Shown here: in pieces, positions 18,864-28,089 of the stretch
Layout: each line of letters opens with the position of its first letter
Numbering within the stretch: position 1 is the stretch's first letter
Assembly (NCBI GenBank): GCA_012840465.1
Contig: DULJ01000040.1
Coordinates: 186,001-250,000, forward strand
DNA length: 64,000 bases
Reading direction: 5' to 3'
Source: Caryophanales bacterium
GTDB lineage: Bacteria > Bacillota > Bacilli > Bacillales > Bacillaceae_J
Notes under the pieces: model-generated
Told to the model about the DNA's origin: nothing
Databases searched by the model: none
What the model saw: the letters and a program-made list of their open reading frames with translations, nothing else
Made by a program: the position numbers and the translations under genes

Positions 18864-19001
18864 TATATTAATTCAGTGGGATATCATTAGACCCCTGCTG
18901 AATAAAGTTAAAGCCTCCGGCGGATGCCTCAGATTTTCAGAGGTAGTTTTTTGAGCAAGCTCAAAAAAATCTGGGCACAAATACGCCAAAGCGTATTTGA
19001 T
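18804..19001 (+). repeat. Hairpin-rich dispersed repeat, copy A
   Basis: 198 bp starting TTCAACTTCATTCAGCAG and ending GCGTATTTGAT. It contains the left-end stem (CTTCATTCAG ... CTGAATAAAG), the GCCTCCGGCGGATGCC core and an internal deletion that creates a perfect TTTTTTGAGC-AA-GCTCAAAAAA hairpin able to act as a terminator. The left 60 bp lie inside gluP and provide its stop codon. Five other copies are at 26999, 31717, 36813, 37421 and 50416. Confidence 0.85.
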
Positions 19002-19071
19002 ATAGGTATGTTTCCTCACTATTTGGTTAATGATGGAGTCTAGAAGATTGCCAGTGTGAGGAGGACATCCA

Positions 19072-20538
19072 GTGTCAAAGGATAAAGAAGTAAAGCATCG
19101 CGTCCAGTCAAAAATTGAACCCAATATAGAATATTTAAGAGAACAATTAGGGGTCGAAAAAAGCTTCGATGTGATTCATATTGATCTCGAATATGCTGGA
19201 AGAAAGATGGCAATGTTTCTAATTGATGGTTTTGCAAAGGATGACCTTTTGCATTTATTGCAAAAATTCCTTGCTAAACTAAAGCCAGAAGACCTTGAGC
19301 CAGAGCCATTACATAAACTATTAAAAACGTATATTCCCTATGTAGAAGTAGATAAAAACAAAGATTTGGATGTTGTTGTCGACACTGTATTAGCGGGACC
19401 TACAGCGCTCGTTGTAGATGGTATTGATGAAGCGATCATCATCGATGCTAGAACTTATCCAGTCCGGGGGCCCGAAGAGCCTGATACAGAACGGGTTGTG
19501 CGCGGTTCACGGGACGGTTTTGTTGAAACGATTTTCTCTAATATGACCTTAACTAGGAGAAGAGTTCGTGATCGGTCGTTGAGAATGGAATATATGCAGG
19601 TAGGTAGACGATCAAAAACCGATGTTTGTATATGCTACCTAGAAGACATTGCGGATCCAGATTTAGTTAAAGAGATTAAAGATTCCATATCAAACATAGA
19701 TACAGATGGGTTGCCGATGGCAGAAAAGACGATTGAAGAATTTATTGGTGGGAGACATTGGAATCCATATCCCATTGTTCGCTACACAGAGCGACCTGAC
19801 ACGGCTGCTTCCCATATTTTTGAGGGCCATGTCATTATTATTATTGATGGTTCTCCAAGCGTCATGATCGCACCAACTACTTTTTGGCATCATCTTCAGC
19901 ATGCAGAGGAATATAGACAAAAACCAGTTGTTGGTGCTTATTTACGGTTAATTCGTTTCTTGGCAATATGGTCTTCATTGTTTTTACTGCCATTATGGTA
20001 TTTATTTGCTGTTCATCCTGAATACCTCCCGGATAAATTAAGTTTTATTGGGGTAAAAGAACCGGGAGATATCCCGTTACTCGTTCAAATTTTTCTGGCT
20101 GAGCTTGGAATTGATGTTTTGCGAATGGCGGCTGTTCATACACCAACATCACTTGCAACAGCACTTGGTTTAGTGGCCGCATTAATGATCGGTCAGGTTG
20201 CTGTAGATGTTGGTTTGTTTACTAATGAAACGGTGCTCTATATTTCTATTGCAGCAATTGGAACATTTGCAACACCTAGCTATGAAATGAGTTTAGCTAA
20301 TCGATTAGTACGGATTGTATTTTTGCTAATGGCTGGCTGGTTTGGTGTTATCGGTTTTGTTATCGCTATTGCTGTTTGGATTATCATGATGGTAAGGATG
20401 AAATCATTTCAAACTCCATATTTTTGGCCATTTATCCCTTTCTCACTGCATGCGTTTAAAGATGTATTAATTCGATCACCAATTCCATTAAAAAAACAGA
20501 GACCACCAATCCTGCACCCCCAAGACCCGGACCGTTAA
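19072..20538 (+). CDS. GerA-family spore germination protein, SpoVAF-like
   Basis: 488 aa. N-terminal soluble GerA domain (residues 1-290) with DGIDEAIIIDARTYPVRGPEEPDTERVVRGSRDGF, then about five membrane helices and IRSPIPLKKQRPP at the tail. Such proteins are A subunits of germinant receptors or SpoVAF, which in B. subtilis is in the spoVA operon; here it stands alone, without B or C subunits. GTG start behind GGAGG. Probably made in the forespore and placed in the inner spore membrane. Confidence 0.85.
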   Translation: MSKDKEVKHRVQSKIEPNIEYLREQLGVEKSFDVIHIDLEYAGRKMAMFLIDGFAKDDLLHLLQKFLAKLKPEDLEPEPLHKLLKTYIPYVEVDKNKDLDVVVDTVLAGPTALVVDGIDEAIIIDARTYPVRGPEEPDTERVVRGSRDGFVETIFSNMTLTRRRVRDRSLRMEYMQVGRRSKTDVCICYLEDIADPDLVKEIKDSISNIDTDGLPMAEKTIEEFIGGRHWNPYPIVRYTERPDTAASHIFEGHVIIIIDGSPSVMIAPTTFWHHLQHAEEYRQKPVVGAYLRLIRFLAIWSSLFLLPLWYLFAVHPEYLPDKLSFIGVKEPGDIPLLVQIFLAELGIDVLRMAAVHTPTSLATALGLVAALMIGQVAVDVGLFTNETVLYISIAAIGTFATPSYEMSLANRLVRIVFLLMAGWFGVIGFVIAIAVWIIMMVRMKSFQTPYFWPFIPFSLHAFKDVLIRSPIPLKKQRPPILHPQDPDR

Positions 20539-20572
20539 GGGGCTGTCTCATTTTGAGGCAGCTTCTTTTGTG
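20539..20572 (+). terminator. Terminator after the GerA-family gene
   Basis: GCTGTCTC-atttt-GAGGCAGC hairpin followed by TTCTTTTG. Confidence 0.65.
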
Positions 20573-20643
20573 TTTTCAGGTGGCTAAACACTTCTTTTTT
20601 TAATATACTTAATGCAGTACATAGAATTAGGAGATGCATTATT

Positions 20644-20871
20644 GTGAGGACGATTTATGATATTCAACAGTTATTAAAGCGTTTCGGTGTCTTTATTTAT
20701 GTTGGCGATCGAATTGCAGACTTAGAATTAATGGAAGATGAAGTACGGGAATTATACAAGTCGCAATTTATTGATACAAAAGAGTTTCAAATGGCTTTGC
20801 TTTTACTTCGTCAGGAAATTGAAAGGGAGAAATCGAAAAGACTAAAACAAGTATCAGTAAAGGATGAGTAA
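20644..20871 (+). CDS. yqgQ: YqgQ (DUF910) small cytosolic protein
   Basis: 75 aa, GTG start with AGGAG ten bases before. The sequence MRTIYDIQQLLKRFGVFIYVGDR...ELYKSQFIDTKEFQMALLLLRQEI is the DUF910/YqgQ three-helix bundle. Lies directly upstream of glucokinase, stop codon next to the glcK start, as in B. subtilis. Function unknown; a nucleic-acid-binding role has been proposed for the family. Confidence 0.88.
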   Translation: MRTIYDIQQLLKRFGVFIYVGDRIADLELMEDEVRELYKSQFIDTKEFQMALLLLRQEIEREKSKRLKQVSVKDE

Positions 20872-20872
20872 A

Positions 20873-21832
20873 ATGGGGAAATGGATTGTTGGGGTAGATT
20901 TAGGAGGAACCAATACCAAATTTGCGTTTCTTTCCGATGATGGGAACATTTTGTATCGTTGGTCCATTCCAACAGATGTTTCAAATGGCGGCAAAAATAT
21001 CATCCCTGATATTGCAAGCTCAATTTTACAAAAACTCTATGAAAATAATAAAACAACTGCAGATGTAAAAGGGATCGGTATTGGTGCCCCAGCTTTTATG
21101 AATATGGAAACGGGCTTTATTTATGAAGCCATTAATTTAGGTTGGAAAGATATTGATATCATATCCGAGTTGGAACGAAGGTTAATGCTCCCTGTTGTAA
21201 TAGATAATGATGCCAATGTTGCTGCTATTGGCGAAATGTGGAAGGGAGCTGGAATAGATTCAAAAAATCTGCTTTGTATTACAATCGGAACAGGTATCGG
21301 CGGCGGCATTATTATTAATGGCGAAATAGTTCATGGTACAAACGGAATGGCTGGTGAAATAGGGCATATTACAGTGAATCCGGAGAATGGAATCTTATGT
21401 AACTGCGGTAAACGCGGATGTTTGGAGACAATATCATCAGGAACAGGAATGGTGCGACAGGCTATCACCGAAATCAATAGTTATCCGGAAAGTCTGGTAA
21501 CTACTGCATATAAACAGACTGGTCAACTAACTGCTAAAATAATTGTACAGGCAGCCATTGAAAAAGATCCATACGCCTTAAAAATTATCGACACAACCAG
21601 TTATTACTTAGGGCTCACCGTTGCCAATATTGCCAATACGATTAATCCAAGCAGGATTGTCATTGGTGGTGGAGTGTCAAGAGCGGGTTCCCTCCTATTG
21701 GACTCAATTAGGAAATATTTTAATCAATTTGCACTACCAAGGGTTCAGATGGGAGCAGATTTGGCAATTGCGACCCTTGGAAATGATGCAGGTGTCATTG
21801 GTGCTGCATGGCTCGTGAAAAACAAATTGTAA
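20873..21832 (+). CDS. glcK: GlcK, ROK-family glucokinase
   Basis: 319-aa cytosolic kinase that phosphorylates free glucose with ATP. ATP loop GVDLGGTNTKFAF, sugar site NDANVAAIGEMWKGAG and TIGTGIGGGII, and the ROK zinc motif CNCGKRGCLE are intact. ATG 20873 has AAAGGA upstream; an ATG at 20864 overlaps yqgQ. Forms an operon with yqgQ. Confidence 0.95.
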   Translation: MGKWIVGVDLGGTNTKFAFLSDDGNILYRWSIPTDVSNGGKNIIPDIASSILQKLYENNKTTADVKGIGIGAPAFMNMETGFIYEAINLGWKDIDIISELERRLMLPVVIDNDANVAAIGEMWKGAGIDSKNLLCITIGTGIGGGIIINGEIVHGTNGMAGEIGHITVNPENGILCNCGKRGCLETISSGTGMVRQAITEINSYPESLVTTAYKQTGQLTAKIIVQAAIEKDPYALKIIDTTSYYLGLTVANIANTINPSRIVIGGGVSRAGSLLLDSIRKYFNQFALPRVQMGADLAIATLGNDAGVIGAAWLVKNKL

Positions 21833-21897
21833 CTTCAATTCCGCGATGTACATTTTCCCCGCCTTCTCATACTCTAAATAGAGAGGAGGAGGTAGTG

Positions 21898-23085
21898 ATG
21901 AAAATAAAAGGTCGTGCGGAACATTCACTTTGGTACTATAGCCAGCTCTTTAAAGTGCCACTTTCGTTAATTAGTGATTCCAACATCCATTTACATGTTA
22001 ATGATACACTAGATGATAAAGTGATAAATATTCCGGGATATTTTGTTAAAGAATATGATCTAGCCCAAAATGATTCCTTCGATAGTTTGGCAACCAAGTT
22101 AAACATTAATACTGAAGCCCTTCACTTGGTTAATCATGGTGATCTTACAAACCTTACTGAATATAGTAAAATTAATATTCCAGTTCGTGTCACAGAGCCG
22201 ATCGTTAACGGTGAGCAAAAATACACTTACCTAACGATGAGTGAAGATATAAAGCGGCTAGAGGAAATTTATCCTTTTATGAAAACAAATACGATTGGAC
22301 ATTCCGTTCAAAATAGAGAAATCCTTGAGGTTATTGTCGGGAACGGTCCAAAGCAGGTTCATATGAATGGGTCCTTTCACGCAAATGAATGGATCACCAC
22401 TGCGGTGTTAATGGCATTTTTGAATAATTATTTACTATCGATTACGAATCAAACAAGCCTAGCGGGTCTAAAAACTGAACCTTTATACCATAATGCAACA
22501 TTGTCACTTGTACCGATGGTCAATCCCGACGGTGTGGAATTAGTGTTGAACGGTCTAGCAAATGATGATAAATCCCTTGAGTATGTAATTGCTTTAAACG
22601 AAGGGAGTCCAGATTTTTCAAATTGGAAGGCTAACATGAATGGTGTTGATTTAAATAAACAGTTTCCGGCAAAATGGGAGCTCGAACAGCCGCGAAAACC
22701 ACAGCAACCGGGGCCAAGAGATTTTCCGGGTTATAGGCCGTTATCGGAACCCGAAACGATGGCAATGGCAACATTGACAATGAACAGTAATTTTGATAGA
22801 GTGATTGCCTTTCATACACAATGCAAGGAAATATATTGGGGGTTTGACGATCGGGAACCGCCTTATTCAAAAATAATTGTTAATGAATTTGTGAAGAATA
22901 GTGGTTATAGACCGGTGCAAACATTGGATAGTTATTCAGGCTTTAAAGATTGGTTTATCTATGAATGGAAAAAGCCAGGTTTCACAGTTGAGCTTGGAGA
23001 AGGAGAAAATCCATTACCTATTACACAATTTAAAAATATATATGATGAAAGTATTGGGATCTTTTTAGCTGGATTATATATGTAG
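21898..23085 (+). CDS. yqgT: M14-family peptidoglycan peptidase, YqgT/gamma-D-Glu-diamino-acid endopeptidase-like
   Basis: 395 aa. N-terminal LysM-like repeats (SLWYYSQLFKVPLSLISDSNI and EYDLAQNDSFDSLATKLNINTEALHLVN) bind wall; the C-terminal M14 carboxypeptidase fold shows the zinc site in GSFHANEW, a His in VIAFHTQ and the catalytic Glu in FTVELGEGENP. No signal peptide is seen, as in cytosolic/spore endopeptidase I of L. sphaericus, suggesting recycling of muropeptides or action in the mother cell. ATG 21898 follows GGAGGAGG. Confidence 0.88.
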   Translation: MKIKGRAEHSLWYYSQLFKVPLSLISDSNIHLHVNDTLDDKVINIPGYFVKEYDLAQNDSFDSLATKLNINTEALHLVNHGDLTNLTEYSKINIPVRVTEPIVNGEQKYTYLTMSEDIKRLEEIYPFMKTNTIGHSVQNREILEVIVGNGPKQVHMNGSFHANEWITTAVLMAFLNNYLLSITNQTSLAGLKTEPLYHNATLSLVPMVNPDGVELVLNGLANDDKSLEYVIALNEGSPDFSNWKANMNGVDLNKQFPAKWELEQPRKPQQPGPRDFPGYRPLSEPETMAMATLTMNSNFDRVIAFHTQCKEIYWGFDDREPPYSKIIVNEFVKNSGYRPVQTLDSYSGFKDWFIYEWKKPGFTVELGEGENPLPITQFKNIYDESIGIFLAGLYM

Positions 23086-23154
23086 CAAAGTAGTAATTAA
23101 AGTCATCAGATGGACGATCCCCCATCTGATGCAAACCATTCTCGGGGTGAAGAA

Positions 23155-24279
23155 ATGAGGAATATATTCATAGTCATCATTTGTTTTTTCTTATATGGGT
23201 GTAGTACTCCGAATAGAGTGGTAAATGATGCATCTTACATAGAAAGAAATGGCGAAGAAAAAAGTGTAATTTCAAAACAGTTTTTTTCAAAGAGTTCGAT
23301 TCAGCCCATAACTATGACTGAAAATCAAGACTTTTATTCTATAAACGAATGGTATGACGAAGATACGGTCATCTATTCTGTTGGTGAAAAAAAGATGTCT
23401 TCTCTTTTTTTACATAATTTATTATCGGGAAAACGGAACTTATTTTATCAAACCAATGAATTTATTACTAAAATTCAAGCAAATTCTGACCATTCTTTAT
23501 TCGCCGTTCAAACATTAGAACAAAGTGGAGATAGTCATATTAGGATTCTTGATAAAATAGGAAAAGAAGTTTTTTCCTGGGATAACAAGATTGAGGACCT
23601 TCAATTTATGTGGAATCCATATGAACCTAATGAATTAGTAATTACTGAATTTTTGTCCTATATGGACTTTCAACTTTTGAAGATTAATGTACGTACGAAG
23701 GACGTAACCGAAATTCCTGTCAATAATCCGTTTGTCCAGTGGACAAGTAGGGATGAACTAGGTTTTTTAAATTGGGAGCAAAATGAACCTAGCCTTGATG
23801 CGCCGCTCGTTCTATTTAATTTAAGGACATCGAAGGAAGAGGAATGGCTTAAAAACTGTATTATGCTTTTTACTCAAAAAGATGTAGTGATAACCGTCAC
23901 TCTGGATGACAAGGATTTAAATAAATCCTTATATACTTTTTATGAATCAAAAACGCGAAAGAGGTTAACGAAGACGTATATTCCCATATTAAATACTTTT
24001 TCAGAAGCGTGGTGGATCCCAAGCTTTGATTTTGATGAAGATAAGGAAATATTTTATTATATGAAGCCGAAGCGGGCTGGGGATATTTCAGAATATAACG
24101 AGGGATACGAGCTTACAGCGTTATCGCTCGGCGATCAAAAAGAGGAAGTGCTGATAACCATCCCAAACAACTATCCGATTATGTTATCACCGGATGGAAA
24201 GTTGTGCTTAATCGGTCAACAGCTTGAACAGGTTATTAATATTTCAACCCAGCAACTGACGAACTTAATTTCAAATTAA
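23155..24279 (+). CDS. yqgU: YqgU-like lipoprotein with beta-propeller-type fold
   Basis: 374 aa. A short lipoprotein signal ends in the lipobox FLYGC, so it is anchored outside the membrane. The rest is rich in beta strands with repeated W/D motifs (SINEWYDEDTVIYSVG, VQWTSRDELGFLNW, YPIMLSPDGKLCLIG), compatible with a beta-propeller. It follows yqgT as in B. subtilis. Function unknown. ATG 23155 has GGGGTGAAG upstream. Terminator at 24287. Confidence 0.75.
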   Translation: MRNIFIVIICFFLYGCSTPNRVVNDASYIERNGEEKSVISKQFFSKSSIQPITMTENQDFYSINEWYDEDTVIYSVGEKKMSSLFLHNLLSGKRNLFYQTNEFITKIQANSDHSLFAVQTLEQSGDSHIRILDKIGKEVFSWDNKIEDLQFMWNPYEPNELVITEFLSYMDFQLLKINVRTKDVTEIPVNNPFVQWTSRDELGFLNWEQNEPSLDAPLVLFNLRTSKEEEWLKNCIMLFTQKDVVITVTLDDKDLNKSLYTFYESKTRKRLTKTYIPILNTFSEAWWIPSFDFDEDKEIFYYMKPKRAGDISEYNEGYELTALSLGDQKEEVLITIPNNYPIMLSPDGKLCLIGQQLEQVINISTQQLTNLISN

Positions 24280-24286
24280 TAAGAAT

Positions 24287-24333
24287 AAAAAACATCAACA
24301 ATTGCAAAGAAGCAGTTGTTGATGTTTTTTATT
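24287..24333 (+). terminator. Terminator after yqgU
   Basis: AAAAACATCAACAA ... TTGTTGATGTTTTTT hairpin with T run. Confidence 0.9.
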
Positions 24334-24361
24334 CGAACAATATTTGTTTGACTCACTAAAA

Positions 24362-24547
24362 TTAATGAGCAGTTGGGACACCGTGTCCTTCAAGAATAGC
24401 GATGAAAGTCGCTACAGCAAACCACCCAAAAACTAGCGTTGAAGCTCCTGCAAAGAAAACCGCAAGCATTGCTTTTTGTTTCAAAGAGCGAAATGTACCT
24501 GCTAGACATAATAATGCTACTAATGCGAAGATAATAACTAAGCCCAC
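24362..24547 (-). CDS. yqgW: DUF2759 small membrane protein, YqgW-like
   Basis: 61 aa with two membrane helices (GLVIIFALVALLCLAGTF and AMLAVFFAGASTLVFGWFAVATFIAIL). Matches YqgW by length, start (MGLVIIFALV) and position between yqgU and yqgX. Function unknown. Confidence 0.75.
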   Translation of the reverse strand: MGLVIIFALVALLCLAGTFRSLKQKAMLAVFFAGASTLVFGWFAVATFIAILEGHGVPTAH

Positions 24548-24783
24548 TGTTCTACCCCCTTACAATAAAGTTCTGTCATTAATATACCCATTTTTTTGAA
24601 TAAAAACTAGAAACTATGTATACTAAAAGTGCATCTCTTGTATATTTTAATCTTTTTTTGTAGTTTTGTCGAGGACAAAAATCCATCTGTATGTGTCAAG
24701 ATTATGATTGATCATAGCATTTTATAGATAATAAAGCTAGTCTTCGTGTAAAATTAAGAAAATGTGAAAATGGGGGTTCGTTT

Positions 24784-25425
24784 ATGGAATTAAAATGGAG
24801 GCAGTTTCCTCTTGGTCCACTTCAAACAAACGCGTACATAATTGAGAACGAAAATAAGGAATGTATCATTATCGACCCTGGTAGTGAAGGGAAAAGATTA
24901 GTTAGAAATTTAGAGAAAAAGGGACTTATCCCGTTAGCAATTCTATTAACACATGCTCATTTTGACCATATTGGTGCGGTTGATGAGGTTAGGGGAAAAT
25001 GGAAATGCCCTGTTTATCTGCATGTGAATGAACAAGATTGGTTGATGAATCCAGTCTTAAATGGCTCGAAGTATTTTAAATTTGAAGAAGAGATTACAGT
25101 AAAGGAAGCGGACGAACTGCTAAAGGAAGAAGGAAAGCTGACAATCGGTCCATTTAGTTTTGAGGTCTATGAAACACCGGGCCATTCTCCTGGTAGCGTG
25201 TCTTATTATTTACAAGAACAAGCGATCACGTTTTCAGGTGATGCCCTTTTTGCTAGAAGTATAGGAAGAACGGATTTACCGGGTGGTTCGCATCGACAAT
25301 TGATCCAAAGCATTCATGACAAGCTATTAGTGCTTCCTGAAGAAACGATAGTGGCGCCTGGGCATGGACCAACAACTACGATCGTGAATGAAATGAATGA
25401 AAATCCTTTCTTAAACGGTTTTTAA
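24784..25425 (+). CDS. yqgX: YqgX, metallo-beta-lactamase-fold hydrolase (glyoxalase II-like)
   Basis: 213 aa. Zinc motif THAHFDHIGAVDEV, second ligands in ETPGHSPGSVSYY, FSGDALF and APGHGPTT. YqgX-type proteins hydrolyse thioesters and are linked to bacillithiol-dependent methylglyoxal detoxification. ATG start behind GGGGG. The C-terminal substrate domain of true glyoxalase II is short, as usual for this group. Confidence 0.9.
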   Translation: MELKWRQFPLGPLQTNAYIIENENKECIIIDPGSEGKRLVRNLEKKGLIPLAILLTHAHFDHIGAVDEVRGKWKCPVYLHVNEQDWLMNPVLNGSKYFKFEEEITVKEADELLKEEGKLTIGPFSFEVYETPGHSPGSVSYYLQEQAITFSGDALFARSIGRTDLPGGSHRQLIQSIHDKLLVLPEETIVAPGHGPTTTIVNEMNENPFLNGF

Positions 25426-25460
25426 CTTTATTCAGTATTTGATAAGGGGTGGCGAAATGT

Positions 25461-26585
25461 TTGATTAATAAAATTATAAAGATTATTAGTGATTCGGAAA
25501 AAGGCAGCCTTTCCTATTCGGACTTTATCAGTTTAGCCTTATATGACCAAGATGATGGCTATTATATGAAGGACAGAAAAAAGATTGGAAAAGAAGGGGA
25601 CTTCTACACAAACAGCAATGTTCATAGCGTATTTGGGAAGGTGCTAGCGAGAATTTTTATTCAGCTTGTGCAAAAGGATGTTTTACCGCCAACAATATGC
25701 GAAATTGGCGCTGGAACTGGTCGACTTGCTAGCTTTATTCTTAATGAATGGGAGAAAATCGATCCCGTTACTTTTGCTGAGTTACGCTATCATATCATTG
25801 AAATGAGTCCGTATCATCGAAAGGAACAATTATCAACAATTCAAAAAATCGAGAAAGTATGTCAATATGAATCAATTGAAGAGATGTTCGGTAAGATTGG
25901 TAAATATACAGGCTTTGTTCTTTCCAATGAGCTTTTTGATGCTTTTCCAGTTGATGTGTTGCAAAGAAACGGAAATGAAATTTATGAGGTCAGAGTGACT
26001 GTTGAAGATAATGCTCTAAGAGAGGTATTAATTCCTTGTGAACGGGAAGAACTTTTAAAGTGGCTTAGCGAAAACGATATTACCCTACGGGACGGTCAAA
26101 GAATGGAAATTCCGATAGCGATGAATAAATGGCTTGACGAATCGAGTGATTGGTTTGAAAAAGGGGTCATGTTCACGATTGATTACGGTTATACGAAAGA
26201 GGAATGGATGGAACCAATTCATCGGGAAGGAAGTCTAAGAGGGTTCTATAAACATCAAATGATTCGTGATCCGTTGCTCCACCCTGGGGATATGGATTTA
26301 ACAACCCATATTCATTTAGATACTTTAATTGAAAAAGGGAAGCAAGTTGACTTAACATTATTGGCGATGTTAAAACAATACCAATTCCTATTAAGGGGAG
26401 GAATATTAGAGTATCTGCAAGAGCACTACGATCCGAACCCTTTTTCGGATGTAAGCAAGCAAAATAGAGCCATACGGAATCTTCTACTAGATGATGGGAT
26501 CAGTGCAAGTTTTACTGTGGTAATCCAGAAAAAAGAAGTGCCTAATATAACGATTGATGATGTGTTACAATATGATTTCCAGTAA
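25461..26585 (+). CDS. SAM-dependent methyltransferase, MidA/NDUFAF7 (DUF185) family
   Basis: About 374 aa. N-terminal SYSDFISLALYDQDDGYYMKDR...GDFYTNSNVHSVFGKVLARI and the SAM loop CEIGAGTGRLASFIL define the family, whose mitochondrial member methylates an arginine of complex I. Bacterial role unknown. A GTG at 25449 is in frame, but AAGGGG is best spaced (10 nt) to the TTG at 25461, which I use. Terminator follows at once. Confidence 0.82.
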   Translation: MINKIIKIISDSEKGSLSYSDFISLALYDQDDGYYMKDRKKIGKEGDFYTNSNVHSVFGKVLARIFIQLVQKDVLPPTICEIGAGTGRLASFILNEWEKIDPVTFAELRYHIIEMSPYHRKEQLSTIQKIEKVCQYESIEEMFGKIGKYTGFVLSNELFDAFPVDVLQRNGNEIYEVRVTVEDNALREVLIPCEREELLKWLSENDITLRDGQRMEIPIAMNKWLDESSDWFEKGVMFTIDYGYTKEEWMEPIHREGSLRGFYKHQMIRDPLLHPGDMDLTTHIHLDTLIEKGKQVDLTLLAMLKQYQFLLRGGILEYLQEHYDPNPFSDVSKQNRAIRNLLLDDGISASFTVVIQKKEVPNITIDDVLQYDFQ

Positions 26586-26587
26586 AT

Positions 26588-26618
26588 AAAAAAACGATGC
26601 AGTATGCATCGTTTTTTT
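26588..26618. terminator. Bidirectional terminator
   Basis: AAAAAAACGATGCA-gta-TGCATCGTTTTTTT between convergent genes; T runs on both strands. Confidence 0.92.
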
Positions 26619-26623
26619 ATTTT

Positions 26624-26866
26624 TTAAAGACCGCCACCGAGCGGCATCATAAATGTTGTCCAGTATGTGAAGCCAATAAAGAAAACTGTTAAAAAAGCTG
26701 CAAATATGTAGACACCCATACGCTCAGATAACTGTAAAAATCCTATTGCTAAGAACAATACAGTAATCCCTAAAAATAAAAGGGAAGTTGTATGCATGTG
26801 TCCTAGGTAGAACATGATACTGAAAATTGCAGTCCAAAATGCCATAACTTTATACATATTACCCAT
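26624..26866 (-). CDS. yqgY: DUF2626 small membrane protein, YqgY-like
   Basis: 80 aa, three hydrophobic segments (VMAFWTAIFSIMFYLGHMHTTSLLFLGITVLFLAIGFL ... YIFAAFLTVFFIGFTYWTTF). Matches DUF2626/YqgY in size and place. GGAGG-rich sequence precedes the ATG. Function unknown. Confidence 0.8.
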   Translation of the reverse strand: MGNMYKVMAFWTAIFSIMFYLGHMHTTSLLFLGITVLFLAIGFLQLSERMGVYIFAAFLTVFFIGFTYWTTFMMPLGGGL

Positions 26867-26998
26867 TATGTACTACTCCTCCTTTACAAAAAACTTCACC
26901 ATAGCTAAACATAGATAATAATTACTCTACTTATTATAATGGACAAACTGTGTGGTGTAAATGACTGAAATCTCAAATTTAGTATAAACGTGATACAA

Positions 26999-27145
26999 AT
27001 CAAATATACCTCGGCGTATTTGCACTCAGAGTTTTTAGGCCCACAGGATGTGGGTCACAAAGACGTGACCACAGGACGTGGCGTTCTTGGTCTTTGATCT
27101 TAGCTCGAAAAACTACCTTTGAAAATCTGAGGCATCCTGAATAAG
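26999..27145 (-). repeat. Hairpin-rich dispersed repeat, copy B (left part deleted)
   Basis: Read on the minus strand it runs from CTTATTCAG, through GATGCCTCAGATTTTCAAAGGTAG, the CACGTCCTGTGG and CCCACATCCTGTGGG hairpins, to ATATTTGAT. The first 100 or so bases of a full copy are missing. Its left end supplies the last codons (IQDASDFQR) and stop of the regulator gene. Confidence 0.85.
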
Positions 27146-27832
27146 CGCTAAATAATTGCAGGATTCACAACCTTTGAACATATTATCTTCTTGAACCAGT
27201 TTGGCATTATTAAATAAGCTTGTAAACATTCCTTCAAGAAAGGCAAAGTGCATCTTACAAATGTTCCCAATATCTTGGGCGGCAACTTCTTTAAATGGAC
27301 AATTGAAAATTTTAAAGTAAACCTTTGTTTGCTCTGGATTTGTATCAAACTCTGGGTAAAATCCAAGCAACGAAGCTGCATCTTTAAGCAAATGGAGCTT
27401 GTCATTAAAGGTTAAATCAATTCCAGTCCGTTTACATTCCTTTTGAATAATTTCTTTTCCGTAGCGCTCTCCTGTTTCAAGCAGTGCTTGTTTACCAATA
27501 TCCCCTAGGGATAATAAGGTACTAATTGCTATTTCAGATAGCAGTTGATAATCCCTGAATGGAAAAGTAAGTTGAACCACATCATCAGATAACCGGTAGA
27601 GGCGGCTTGGTCTTCCGCCTTTGCCCGTCTTTTTCGTTTCGGAAATTAACATATTAACATCTTCGAGCTTGGAAAGATGTAGTCTTGCTACGTTTGGATG
27701 AATATTAAAGGAATCAGCAATTTCCTGAACCGTTACCTCATTATGGTGTTTAGTTATATATTGATAAATTGAGAAACGTGTTGGATCTGAGAGTACACTC
27801 GTTATTTTTAATGTCTGTTCCAACTTTTTCAC
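27113..27832 (-). CDS. Winged-helix regulator with Cys-rich C-terminal sensor domain
   Basis: 239 aa. N-terminal ArsR/DeoR-like winged helix (SVLSDPTRFSIYQYITKHHNEVTVQEIADSFNIHPNVARLHLSKLEDVNML). The C-terminal half holds spaced Cys/His (FNCPFKEV, ICKMHFAFLEG, KGCESCNYL), resembling SufR-type and V4R-like sensor domains, so a Fe-S or metal ligand is possible. Coding ends inside repeat copy B, so the last ten residues are repeat-derived. No obvious target gene; the comG operon starts 260 bp away on the other strand. Confidence 0.75.
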   Translation of the reverse strand: MKKLEQTLKITSVLSDPTRFSIYQYITKHHNEVTVQEIADSFNIHPNVARLHLSKLEDVNMLISETKKTGKGGRPSRLYRLSDDVVQLTFPFRDYQLLSEIAISTLLSLGDIGKQALLETGERYGKEIIQKECKRTGIDLTFNDKLHLLKDAASLLGFYPEFDTNPEQTKVYFKIFNCPFKEVAAQDIGNICKMHFAFLEGMFTSLFNNAKLVQEDNMFKGCESCNYLALIQDASDFQR

Positions 27833-28089
27833 CCCTATGCATAATTACTATTAATAATACTGTCATTATAGTATAGTTCGATGGACATTGGAATTGTTTC
27901 TAGCAGGTAAACGGTATTTGTTTGAAAATATTCACAATTAAGTTATACATGTATTGAACGAAGGTACTGCGAATACTGTACAATTGTAGAAAATGTAGTG
28001 ATGACAAAAAAATAAAAGGAATAAGAAGGATTTTGTCTTCTTATGGCGAATAGTAATAAATATGAAAAATAGAAAGAGGGTGTTCATGT

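Noticed and set aside
18873-19237. Minus-strand frames across repeat copy A
   Set aside because: They run through the repeat and the antisense of the GerA-family gene; no ribosome site or family match.
23101-23128. CATCAGATGG ... CCATCTGATG hairpin after yqgT as a terminator
   Set aside because: It is followed by CAAACC, not T, so it is not a convincing intrinsic terminator.
27833-28089. ComK box upstream of comGA
   Set aside because: No pair of AAAA-N5-TTTT motifs with proper spacing could be found by eye.
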